From: Agelaius tricolor
Taxonomy: Eukaryota; Chordata; Aves; Passeriformes; Icteridae
NCBI GenBank assembly: GCA_023055355.1
Contig: JALJCS010000037.1
Coordinates: 2,418,001-2,482,000, forward strand
Direction: 5' to 3'
DNA length: 64,000 nucleotides
Of this stretch, positions 38,501 through 50,500 are shown in pieces (position 1 is the stretch's first letter; every line of letters starts with the position of its first letter). The position numbers and the translations under genes were made by a program. The notes beneath the pieces were generated by a model. That model was not told where the DNA came from, did not search any database, and saw nothing but the letters and a program-made list of their open reading frames with translations.

Positions 38501-41500
38501 CACAAAATCTGCCCAGTTTTAGAGGTACATGAAAGTAGAGAATAATTTCCTGTGTCTTTTATGCCTTGTTGCTCACCAAAATATTTAGAGCCCCCCACAA
38601 GATTCTAAATGCATTTTAAAAATGGGAATTAGGTTATTGTATCTTTTACCCTAAATCCCTATTTCAAAAAGCAAATTCCTCTAAATCATTTGTCTGTTTA
38701 ATGAGCTAAATATCTTCCATAGTTCCTGTTCCATCTTATTTCTCTTTCCAAATTAGTTTAGAAGCAGAGATCTGGTTGTTTTTTTTTTCTTCTTCAGTTC
38801 TGCTAATATGTCCTGCCATTCTTTTATAAATTTACTATGCTCCTCAGTGATTCTGGGAATCTTTTTGGAAAGTGTGGGTCCTTTAGCAGGTTATCAAGGC
38901 TTGATGCATTAAGAGAGCTGTGAATTAGATCCCTTTTCATCCTTAAATACAGTTATTTTGGGGAAGGATTTGAGGCTACTGTAGGTGTGAAAAATGAAAG
39001 CTGATTGAATTTCTCCATAATATTCACCTTTTTTTTGAGACTTAGAGTTCCTTCTAGCCATGAATGCAAGATGTTACTGAACACAAATTCTAGAGATGAC
39101 CAGTTTTTGCTCTTTTTTTTCTTTTGAAAGCTGACGACTTTGTAAAGGAAAACTATTGTCATCCAAGTATGTTTTCCACAAACACATTTTGTAATAAAAA
39201 CTTGTCATAAAAACTTGTAATTATTACAAGCAAAAATGTTATTTTTGTCTCAGGAGATAGAAGTTACATTTCTTGAACTGAAGCTGGTGAAATCTGCTTT
39301 TCATGCTAGAAGACCTCTGGTTTTTGTAGTTAAGACATAACAGGATCATGTGAGAGGAAGCTTTATGGGTCACTTCACCTTCTCAAAAGCACTGTCACAA
39401 GAGACTGCTGTCAGAAGAGAAATATTCCTAATTATTTATTTATTGCCTGGTTGGTTCCAGACCTGGATGCTCCAAGGAACCTGAAGAGGGTGTCCCAGAC
39501 TGACAGCAGCATCACCCTGGAGTGGAAGAACAGCCACGCCAATGTCGATAATTACCGAATCAAGTTTGCCCCCATCTCTGGTGGGGACCACGTGGAGATC
39601 ACAGTGCCCAAGGGCAGCCAGGCCACAACCAGAGCTACACTCACAGGTAGGGGGATGGAGAGATTGTCACTAGTGTCACATTGTTTTTGTCACCCCAGGG
39701 CACAGGACACGGAGAAAAAAAATGTCCTTGTGGTCACCATACGTTAGAGGTACAAACAAGTTTTGAGTGATCTCAAGCACAATTTTTTTGGGGACAAGAG
39801 GTTACAAATTTGAAATTAGATGAGATATTAGGAAGGAATTGTTCCCAGGGAGAGTGGGCAGGCCCTGGCACAGGGTGCCCAGAGCAGCTGGGGCTGCCCC
39901 TGGATCCCTGGCAGTGCTCAAGGCCAGGCTGGACAGGGCTGGGAGCACCTGGGACAGTGGGAGGTGTCCCTGCCATGGCAGGGGTGGAACAAGATGATCT
40001 TTAATGTCCCTTCCAACTCAAACTACTGCATGATTCTATGATTGGAGTAGACCAAACTGAATTGAAAGCCATGTGAAATGGATTTACCAGCCAGCAGAAG
40101 ACATGAAACCATTTCACCTCCACATGCATCCCTGAATCCAATGAATCAGTTCCCCTAATTCCAAGCAGTTCTGTGGAAGTGGCTTCACATCCCAAGCTCA
40201 AGAGGCATTTTCATGTGCTAGGGGTGGGATTCACTGGTGCCAGTCTGCAGCTTGTCAGCTGGAGGGTCAACAGAAACCTTAATTCTCTGCATAGAGGAAA
40301 GCAGATCTCTCACTTTGCATCCATTAAGCCTTCCTTATTCCAGAAATGCCTGCAGGCATATTCATATGGACAGGAACTTCTATTTCTTCTCCTCATCTTG
40401 TAGGTTTGAGACCTGGAACTGAATATGGCATTGGAGTGACAGCAGTGAGGAACGACAGGGAAAGTGCTCCTGCTACCATCAATGCTGGCACTGGTGAGTG
40501 TCCTGATCCCATCACAGCTCTGGAGGAGGCAACCTAGCTGGAGCCACTCTTCCATTTCTAAGAGATGCTGGAAGAGATATTTTAGAAAGTTCTTGATTTC
40601 ATTTTGCTACTTTTCTCCTCAAGGAAAACAAAAAAATTCTGACAAAGGTCATGACCTCTCAATCTGACTTCTTTTTCCTGCTCCTCTTAATGTTCTGGGA
40701 GTTTCATCTCCAAGTGAGCTCCTTAATGATAATTATACTTGCACTGATCATTCTGGCCATCCTCTAAGCCTGTGAGGGTTTCTGGCAGGAATGGTGGTGG
40801 CCAAAATGTGGATGTGACAAAGAGAGGTTGCAGTACTCCTGGCTGACCTTCCAATCCAGAATTTTTCACACAATTCCCAGGTGAATTATCTGAAGGCTTT
40901 ATTTCTGCCTCCCAAGTATAAGGGCAGGAAATTTGTTCTGGTTTTGTCTGTAAAGGAGAACATCATCATTATCTGTGGTGTTTGTGAGGTCCCCAGGACA
41001 AGGTGAGAGATGAGAATTTGACTCCATGTTCTCAGAAAGCTGATATATTATTTTATTATATTATATTATATTAGAAGAAAACGCTATACTAAAACTATAC
41101 TAAAGAAAGAGAAAGATATCAGAAGGCTTCACAAGAATGATAATGAAAGCTTGTGACTGACTCCTCAGTCAGACACAGCTGATGGTGATTGGTCATTAAT
41201 TAAAAACAATTCACATGGAACCAATCAAACATTCACCTGTTGGTAAACAAGTCCAAGCCACATTCCAAAGCAGCAAACACAGGAGCAGCAATCAGATAAT
41301 TATTGTTTTCATTCCTCTCTGAGGCTTCTCAGCTTCCCAAGAGAAGAAATCCTGGGCAAAGAGGATTTTTTAGAAAATATCATGGTGACAATTCTCTACC
41401 CATTTCAAAGGGTCCCAAAGGTGGGCAGACCCTGAGCTGCTGCCAGACCCCCAGTGGAGATATTTGTTGGGGAAGATGAAACAGGAAAGCCTTATAAATA

Positions 41501-44500
41501 TGATTGCCTGGCAAAAGATTTTGAGAATATAGAAACTATAAGCGAGATGGAAATGAAAGCAAGCTTTGAGATGCCTCAGTTACTGAACAACTGGAAAACA
41601 ATGGTGTGGCCAGCTGAAGGTGATCCCCTTTTGATGGAACAACACCCTCTGCTTGCAGCCAGGCCCAAGGGGCAGAGCAGACCCTATAGCTTAGCAGAAG
41701 GGGCCAAAGAGGAGTTTGTAGGGTTTAAAATGTAACACAGGATGGTAATGGAATGATTCTTATAGGCTGTATGTAAATGCTGTAGGATTTGTATCTTGTA
41801 CTGGATTGGTTAGTGAGAATTAGAATATTCAACACAGAAGAAGATTTATGGTATTGGAATGGGAATCTCGCTCTCTTACCCTCTCACTCTCTTAATCTTC
41901 TCATCCTCTCTCTCTCTCTCATCCTCTGTACCCCTCTCTTTACTTCTCTCAGGCCTGCTCTGAGCTGTGCCTGGCAGCTCCCAGCAGGGCCCTGCCCCCA
42001 GGCCCTTTGCAATAAACCCCAAGTTCCAGCCCTGGCTCCAGAGATCTCTCATCTCCATCTATCCCAACCATCCTACCCCTGACACTCCAACAGATATTCC
42101 TCGACAGATGCCTGAAAAAAAATCTCTCAGGCCACTTCAGTGACACCTCAGCTTTGTTTGTTTTTCACCTGTAGATCTTGATAACCCCAAGGACCTGGAA
42201 GTCAGCGAGCCCACTGAGACCACCTTGTCCCTGCGCTGGAGAAGGCCGGTGGCCAAGTTTGACCACTACCGCCTGGTTTACACCAATCCCTCTGGGAAGA
42301 GGAGCGAGGTGGAGATCCCAGTGGACAGCAGCTCCTTCCTGCTGCGGGGGCTGGAGCCAGGCACTGAGTACTCCATCAGCCTGCTGGCAGAGAAGGGACG
42401 GCACAAGAGCAAACCCACCACTGTCAAGGGCTCCACGGGTGAGTAACAGCCTCTGGTGGTCACTAGGCCAGGAATAAGTGCACCTGATTTCCTAATCCAT
42501 GTCTGGGGATTGTCCTGCAGAGCAGACAGCTCTGCCAGCATGAGAGAGTGAAGGATAGATGGATTTACCAGCCAGCAGAAGACATGAAACCATTTCACTT
42601 CCACATGCATCCCTGAATCCAATGAATCGGTTCCCCTAATTCTAAGCGGTTCTGTGGAAGTGGCCTCACATCCCAAGCTCAAGAGGGATTTTCATGTGCT
42701 AGGGGTGGGATTCACTGGTGCTAAATCCATCTCTGTGTGTCCCTCCCTGCTGTGTTCACCTCCATGTTCCCAATGATTTCTTGCTCATCCCTTGAGAGGC
42801 CTCATAAAGAGATCATCCACTGGTCCTGTATGGATGTAGAACTCATTCTTTGTCTTAGGCTAGGCTGGGTATTTTTGTACATCATGTCTTCTAACATGTT
42901 TTGCTTTCTACAGCCAAAAACCCAAGAGGAAGAGCAAGCAGAATGTGTTTAACTTTGTTCCTGATTAATTTATTCTCTTCCCAGCAGGCCATCATCCCTC
43001 AGCAGGGCCAGTGGGGCTCTGATGTTGCCCTATTTCAGTTTTCTCATCCAAAAGAGGGAAAGGCTCCTGCCCCAATCTGGTCCAAGCCACCATTTCCACT
43101 GGCTACTGTGACTTATATTTGTCTGTTTCTGCCATCTCCATTTGTGCAAACCACTCCCACTGACCACTATCAGATGACTTGCTGAACAAGGTTTTATCCT
43201 TTGTGAAACATTTTGAGCCAAGGTTTGTTGCATAGACAATTATATCTCAGTATAGAACACAAGTCCTGAATCTTTAGGTTTCTCAGCCTAAATCCTGTGA
43301 GGCAAAGCCTCAACTGCTCTAAGCAAGCAGAGGTGGGGAGATGACAATCAGCTGGGCTACAGTTATTGTCCTTAGCAGACACCAAGGTGTTTATCCTTTT
43401 CTCCCCAGTGACCAGCTGTGAGGTAAGCACATGTCAGACGTTGTGGATTTTACAAATTAATAATTACACAGCTTAAATTAATAATTTACATAGATCAAAG
43501 CTGGGTTCGCATTCCCTGGCAGTGCTCACGCCAGCACAACCTCTGAATGCTTTATAGAGACAGCAATCCATCCATCAGAGAGTTACATGGTCTGGAAACC
43601 ATCAGTCCTGATGAGTTGTTTGATGCCTAAGTCAGGCCTGTGTCCAGTGCAGGGAAAAATTAGGAAGCTTTGAGGCACATGCAGAAGAAAGGAAGATGTA
43701 GGATTGTGTGCCAGGGGTGAGCAGGCTTCCATTTTCCAGCTTTCTCTGTTGGAAGACTGAGAGGTTTCAAGGAAGTGTGCAGAGATGGTGAAGAGGCAGA
43801 AACAATGTGCTGTGGAATCTCACAGCCTGGTCTTTGCAGCACCAGCTTCCAAAGCTTCACAAGGTGGCTTCTTTTTCCTGGTTTGCCTTTTATTTATTTT
43901 TTTTTCTTTAGAAATACCTCCTCTGGCTGCTGTATTTGTTTTGTGTCTTTACTCAGAGCAGCAGTAAACAGAGAGGGCTCTGCAGTGGGCTCCAGGGAGG
44001 AGCAGTTGACATAACCTGGCTCTGTGACCTTTCTGCTGAGCAGGAATGGACAAATCCAAACACAGAGCACAGGGAGCAGAAATTCTCTGGAAGCCTGGAC
44101 AGTACAAGACAAGTGGTCTCTTCAGTTTGCTTTTCCATCTACCCTCAGGACACTTCTCTTTATCCATGTTCCAGCACTTGGGAGGTCCCAAGTCCTCAGG
44201 CTGAAGCCAAACAATCTTGTTTTGCCCTCTCTTGTGGAGGCAAGCTGAAACATTCAGAACTCGTGAACCTCTAGCAAAGGACACATCACAAAATACATGA
44301 TACAGGATGGAAGCCACTGTTGCTTCTGTCCCTTCACAGGAATGAAGTGCAGCTCAAGTGACAAAGTCTTTTTTAACTGATATCCCTGATCCTGCACTCA
44401 AGGGATGGCAAAGATCACAGAGTGACGTTTGCTAAATTTTGCTGAAAAGGAAAGACTGAATATTTCACATTTCCATTTGCTTGTTTGTCTCTTGTAGCTC

Positions 44501-47500
44501 CATGTAGTGTAACCCTAATGCAAGCATTGAGTCCTGACCCAGGGGAGCTCCCTGAAATGAGTTTTTTTTTGCTCCAGAGAGAATGCAGAAGAATTCCATG
44601 AGGGACCTGTTCCTGAGGGGAACAGACCACACAGCTTTAGTGTCTTGTGGTGTGTGAATAGAGGAGCCCACAGCAGTTTTGTGCTGGAGTAATGGGAGTG
44701 TCACAGCAGAGCCCTTCCTGCCCAGAGAACCCCTGGGAGCTGGGATTGACAGCCTCAAAACCAACACTTCCTATAGAATGGGGTGTGTGGATGGGCTGGA
44801 GAGCAGCACTCTGCTCCTCTGGAAGCTGAGTTACCACAGGAAGCTCCTTTCTGTTATTAGTGAAGGTGTCAGGAGGGTCCCACCTGCCATTGCACCAAGG
44901 TTTGACTCAGAAATTAAAGAAAATTACCCATTTTACCCCTTGGAGGGCCCTTGCCTTGAGCATGCCCCAGCAGATGAGCAGGGTGAGCACATCCCCAGCA
45001 CTCAGACTGCAGCTTTGTCCTGTCCTGCTCTGCCTCTGGAGCCCTGCCTGCAGAGCACAGTGTGGGGCCTGGAGCAGGAGGGGTGGCAAAACATCAGGCA
45101 TGAGAGGCCTGGGGAGATAAATGAGTGAGCATTAGAGAAACCAAGAGCCAAGCTCAAATTCCTCTGCTGAAGGACCCAGATTGTGCAGCACTGTTGATGG
45201 ATCGTGGATGTGATGCTGTCTTGCCTCTGGGAGTGAGCTTGTACAGCAGAGCATGGCTTGGAGAAGTGACTTTTCCATTCTGCTGAATGTTTTCCACAAG
45301 ATTTATGCTGTTTACCCAAGGCCCTTGTCCGCGGTGTGCGTCAGCCCCTCTTCCTCTCCTGGCTTCTCCAAGGCTCAGATTGCTCCACCCTTTTTTATAC
45401 AAACTCAAAGAAACATCAGCAGGAATGATTAGGTGAGCCAGCTCCATGGGAAAGTGCAGTGCTGAGCACTGGGAAACTGAATTTGCCAGGGAAGATTGTC
45501 CAGTTTGTTCAGCTGGCTCCTCCTCTGAGAGCACCTGGAGCCTGAGTTCAAGATGAGGGTTTTTAGAGGTGACTACTCAATTTCTGGAGCATTGCTGGCT
45601 TGTGATGTGCTGCAGTGGTTTCTTTGTGAAATTCAGAGGTGCACAGGCACTGCAAGCCAGTTTAATCAGCTGATTAAGAGAGGGGAAAGTGGTTTAGCCA
45701 AAGGGGGCTGAAAAGAAAAGCTTGCTGGGTCATCAAGAGATTGGGAAAGTGGCTGAGAGCCCCTCCTGGGGAATAATTTAAAATCCCAGATTCAGAAGTA
45801 AGAAATAACCCAGAATACCTCTTGCTCTATCCCAAGGAGTTGGGGAAATGTCCTGGCAGCACATGAGCATCCATTTTAGTAAAACCACCAGAGAAACATT
45901 CCAGTGGAATTCCTCAAAAGGCCAACACCACTCCACAGCCTGGAGATTTTACCAAGAGAAATTGAGCTCTCTCCTAAGCTGACAGTAAGAAGTGTTCCAG
46001 CCTGGGAAGGAGTGCATGTTTGTTATCCATCCAGTTTCCCTCTTCAGCTTCTATCTCTGTTCATTCATCTCACCACTGTGAATCATTCTCTGGCTGTCAC
46101 CCACCCACCTAAAGCTCTCAGAGCTCTCTGTTTTTTCTGCCCATCTCTTGTTAAATCAAGTGTTTGAGCTCCACTGTTCTTCAGTGGATTGTCTTTGATT
46201 GTCTTCCAGATTTTCCATTATCTGTTACAGCATTCTGCCTGCTAAACAAAGAACACTGATATTTCTGTGGTAATATCAGAGTATTTTCCATGTATTCACA
46301 TCATTTTCATCTGTCCATCTTCTGTTTGTTTGTACACAAAGCCACATATTCCCCTGATACACATGGATTCACTGTGGGATATATGAGTGTTAATATCTGT
46401 GGCAGAGGAAAACCATTCTTTCTCACCCCCAAGTTAATTTGTGGAGTCATTAAGTCCAAGGTAATATTCAGAATTACATTCCCTATGTTCCATGGGACAA
46501 CCTGTACATGGCAACCTCCATGTTGTTGCCAAAGTTGGTACAATAAAATAAAATAAATCCACTTGTGAATCCAGCAAATTTCTGGATTCAAATCTCACAC
46601 TGCTGGTTGGACACTCAGGTTTTTTATAATATCCTTGAACTGCTGCTGCATTTTCCATCCAGATTGGAGTCACCAAATCCTTGTGTGGCTGTGCTAGAAC
46701 AGGCAGGGATGTGGGAGAAATGTGGGGTGGTCAGGGAAAATGAGGGGCCAGTTTTGACTGATCTTACACAGGGTCCTCTCACACACCCTCAGTACATCAG
46801 GAGTGTAATGCCACCCCAATTTTATGTTGCCTCTTGCATTTTTGAAGGTTTTATCCTCAGTTTCCAGCTCAGGGTTCAGTTTCCCAGGGGGAGCTGTCCC
46901 TGTGGGATGCTGTGCTGCCCTCTCCTCCCCACAGGGCTGCCCACTCTTGTCTTCAGAAGAAACCCTTCCAGCAAAGCCCAGCCCAGCAAAGCCCAGCCCA
47001 GCAAAGCCCAGCCACCTCTGTGCCTGCTAAATGAACAACTTTGAGACTAAACAAGTGCCAGTGCTCTTGATGCTGTAATTTTTAGCCTGTTCCCAGAACA
47101 GGAAAGACCTGCTTGGCACCTGCTGATGCACAAGCAACTGGGAGTTGCAGAATGGTTCCAAACCTTCCTGCTTTGTTCCACGAGCAGCCTGGAGCAGGCA
47201 GATAACAATTCTGACAGGGATTTACTGGGAAAGAGGGGTTGATGGCAGTGGTGAGCATTGTAGCTGTGCTGCTGTGATGGAAACATGCTTATCTCCAGGA
47301 TGCAGCATAGGCAGAGCCGGTTCAAATCATGTCTGGGGTGATTTAGAGGCAGTTCTTACCTAAATCAAGACTATTAATGTCATATGTAAATATAAATATT
47401 AATATTATATATAAATATAAATCAGTGCTTGTCTTACAGGCTTCTCTCCTTCCCAGAGGTGAGCAGAAAACAATGTTTTCACACCTGTAGTTAACCTGAG

Positions 47501-50500
47501 AGAATATTTACAAGCTAACATTTCTGCATCCATTTGAAAACATTCCTAATTGATTTTGCTCCTCTGGAAATGTATTTCTTTGTGAGGGATGTGTGAATGT
47601 GGAGACACGTAATGAATCCTGAGCAGATATTTGTGCTGAGCTGATGGATGGTGCTCCAGGACTTGCTCTCTCTTATTGAATGCAAGTGGAGCATGAAAGC
47701 AAGGAAGTCACCGAGGTGTGAAATGATGTGGCTTCCCACTAATGAGGAGATAATTCTGCATGTCAGAGAAATGCCCTGCCTGGTGCCTGGCATCAGAAAC
47801 ACGTTGCCTGTGACCTCCACAGCTCTCAGATTTCCAGAATCTCTCTGTTCCACAGGACATATCCACAGATCATTCAGAATGTTGAAAGCCAGGCCTCTCC
47901 CCTTTCCATTCCTGGCAATGTCCTGTAAGAAATATTCTTTAAGTTCTTTCTCTCCTAGTTTTTAGGCAAGAATGTGTGTCCCCTCCACTTTCTTCTGCCT
48001 GTATCACAATGGGTAACTCTTCCAAGCCTGTTTTTGGTAGGATATGAGGAGCTTTAGCATGTTTCTGCTGTGATTTCTCAGCCTGGGTTTGGATGTGTTT
48101 GTGATTTTTGGCATGAATTCCCTTCATGGCTTGTGTCAGGAGCATTCACTGATGGGTGTAGGGAGGACAAAGGACCTGTTTGGATACTGAGGGTTCCAAT
48201 GTGATGTAAATGAGCAAAGTTCTTTGGAAGTAATCAAAGAGAACTGATTTCCATCAGCTGAGGATGTGCCAGCTCCCTGCTGGAAGCATTCCAGCTCCTC
48301 TCTGGCTCTTACAGAGCTCAGGGTGGCTCTGTGAGAACCAGGCTGTGTGTGCTGCTGCTCCCTTTGCTCCAGGCCTGGTTTCAGTCTCCAGAACCAGGAG
48401 AACTCCTCTGCTTGCTTTGTTTTCAGAGCTCCCAATGCACAGCACACAGAGTGTGTTGGAGCAGGTGTTGTTGTTTTGGGGGGTTATTATCAGGAATTTT
48501 TAGCACTTTTTAGCACTTCTGGAGCATCAGTCAGTGAAACACCATTTGATCCTCCCAGGCCTGCACCTCCCCAGCTCAGTTATTTAACATCCCCCAGCCC
48601 TGAACCTCCTGCTCTGCTTTTATTCCCCCCTCACTCACCCAGCTCAGAATCACTGGGGCTCTTCATGACCTTAACATAACCCCCAGGACTTCCAGTAGTT
48701 CCACCCTGTCCTGGGCAGCACGGGATGAGGCATTTGATCAGTTCCCTCCCACTCTGAAAGGCCTGTCCATTTTAAACAGAACACAGGGAATGTTTCTGCT
48801 GGGAAATCTTTGAGAAACAGAAATTCCCAATCTCCCAGCTGGCACACAATTCCAGATTAACCTCAGTGGAAGTACCCAATGCCAGCTCTCTTGGTCCCTG
48901 GAAGCTCTACCTGCTACAGGTATTTGCCATGGATTCACAGCCACGTGTTCCTTTTCTGCTTCAAAATACAGAACTTCATTTCCATATGGCTTTGGTACAG
49001 ACTTTAGGCTTTGTGAGTGAAGCTTTTCCTCCTGGCTGGTTTATTCTTCCTTTTGCATGGGATGAAACCCTTACAGCTATGGAATGAGAGCCTGGGGTGG
49101 TGCAGCATGGACAATGGAAGGTGATGCAGCATCAAATCTCCCTTTTCAAACTGCATGCAGAGAGAGATGTTGGTGCATCTGCTGCTGCTAAGGGATATGG
49201 AAACAGAGAGATGCTGCATGTGCTTGTCTGGATTGTGCTCAAACACAGCAGGAGTTTGGCATGGAAGTGGTGATGTCAGAGAGAAAAACATTGTGATACC
49301 TTTCAAACTCCCACCTCTTACCCCCGTTCCATCAATTCCATGAGGTGCCAGGGCTGAGTTCAGTAATGACCAAAGCACCAGGGTGGGAGCTCAGATCTGG
49401 GGACTGCACTTGTCCAGCCCTCAGAACCAAACTCCCAACACGAGGTAAGCCACTTATGTAGAGACACAAAGATTATTTCACAGAGCCAGAACAGCCTCAC
49501 CTCTCCATGGTTTGTTCTCTCTGATTATGGTTTTGATTTTTGGGGGTTTTTTGTTTGATTTTTTTAATAAGAAACATCATCCCTTGATCTTTACCATGGC
49601 ACTGTGGTTGCTTTGTCATCGGTTCTGGATGGCTGAGGATTTTGGAGCTGCCCAGCAATCCTGTTTGGTTCATGATTCCACACAGAACCCTTTGGTCCCT
49701 GGAGAGCATGAGAGGTTGTTTGCTTTCTGTCAGACCTGCATGAGCAACAAATGGCAGGAAAAAGGGCTCTGCATCATGGAGGAGAATGAAACTGATCATT
49801 TGCAGAGAAATCAGAATTGCTTTCAACCTGTGATGGTTCCTGTATTCCTTATTATAATCAGGCTTCTATTTTAAAGATTTAACGTCACTGTAACTTTAGT
49901 CTCACTTTCATTTTAAGGAAATGTATTTGTTGTATTTGTTTCTGTTGCCACCCACAGATTGTGATCTCTGATACAGCAGTTCCCTTGCTGTCCTGCTCTC
50001 TCTTTTCCAGATAACAGTCCTGTTTTGACAGAATTCATATTTTACCTCAATGAATCTCCTTTCTGTTCCTGATAAGGGAAGACTGCTCTGGATCAATGCA
50101 TTTCTTTTATTGTTGTTGAACATTGTCATCATGTCATAAACAATCTCTTTCCTTCTAACAGGATGGGAAAAGCTCAACAGAACTTCTGCTCCTGAATAGT
50201 AGCATTTTACTGATTTGTTAATGAATTTTACTGAAGGTTAAAATGATCTATGAGTGCTCAACCTCTGAAAATCCAGCCCCAGCTGCCTGCCTAAGGCTTT
50301 GAGCAGTCATGCAAAAATCACTTTGGTTTTACAGGGAGAAACTCCATAGGAGTGATGCTGCTGAGCCTAAATTTCATTTATTCCAGGGCCCCCTTAACTT
50401 CTGCATTACAATATGCATAAAGTTGATGTCTACGATTGACAAATCAGATCCATTTCCCTGCATGCAGCATCTCTTATGAATTCTCAGTCATGCAGAATGG

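Larger units (their letters stand above)
39647..40403 (+). other. TNC: TNC intron 8
   Basis: 757 bp split almost entirely between a CR1 piece (39825-40045) and a 165-bp repeat shared with intron 10 (40078-40243). Confidence 0.9.
40494..42174 (+). other. TNC: TNC intron 9
   Basis: 1,681 bp. About 65% is retroviral: an ERVK-type solo LTR on the minus strand (40974-41390), then a proviral 3' remnant and its LTR on the plus strand (41397-42084). Confidence 0.9.

Noticed and set aside
41454..41735. Calling the 93-codon frame a functional retroviral gene
   Set aside because: It is a fragment next to a 3' LTR with no upstream provirus, and no family could be assigned, so it is described only as a remnant.
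46971..47013. Short tandem considered as a CRISPR-like array
   Set aside because: Three contiguous 15-bp copies without spacers in an animal intron are a simple tandem repeat.
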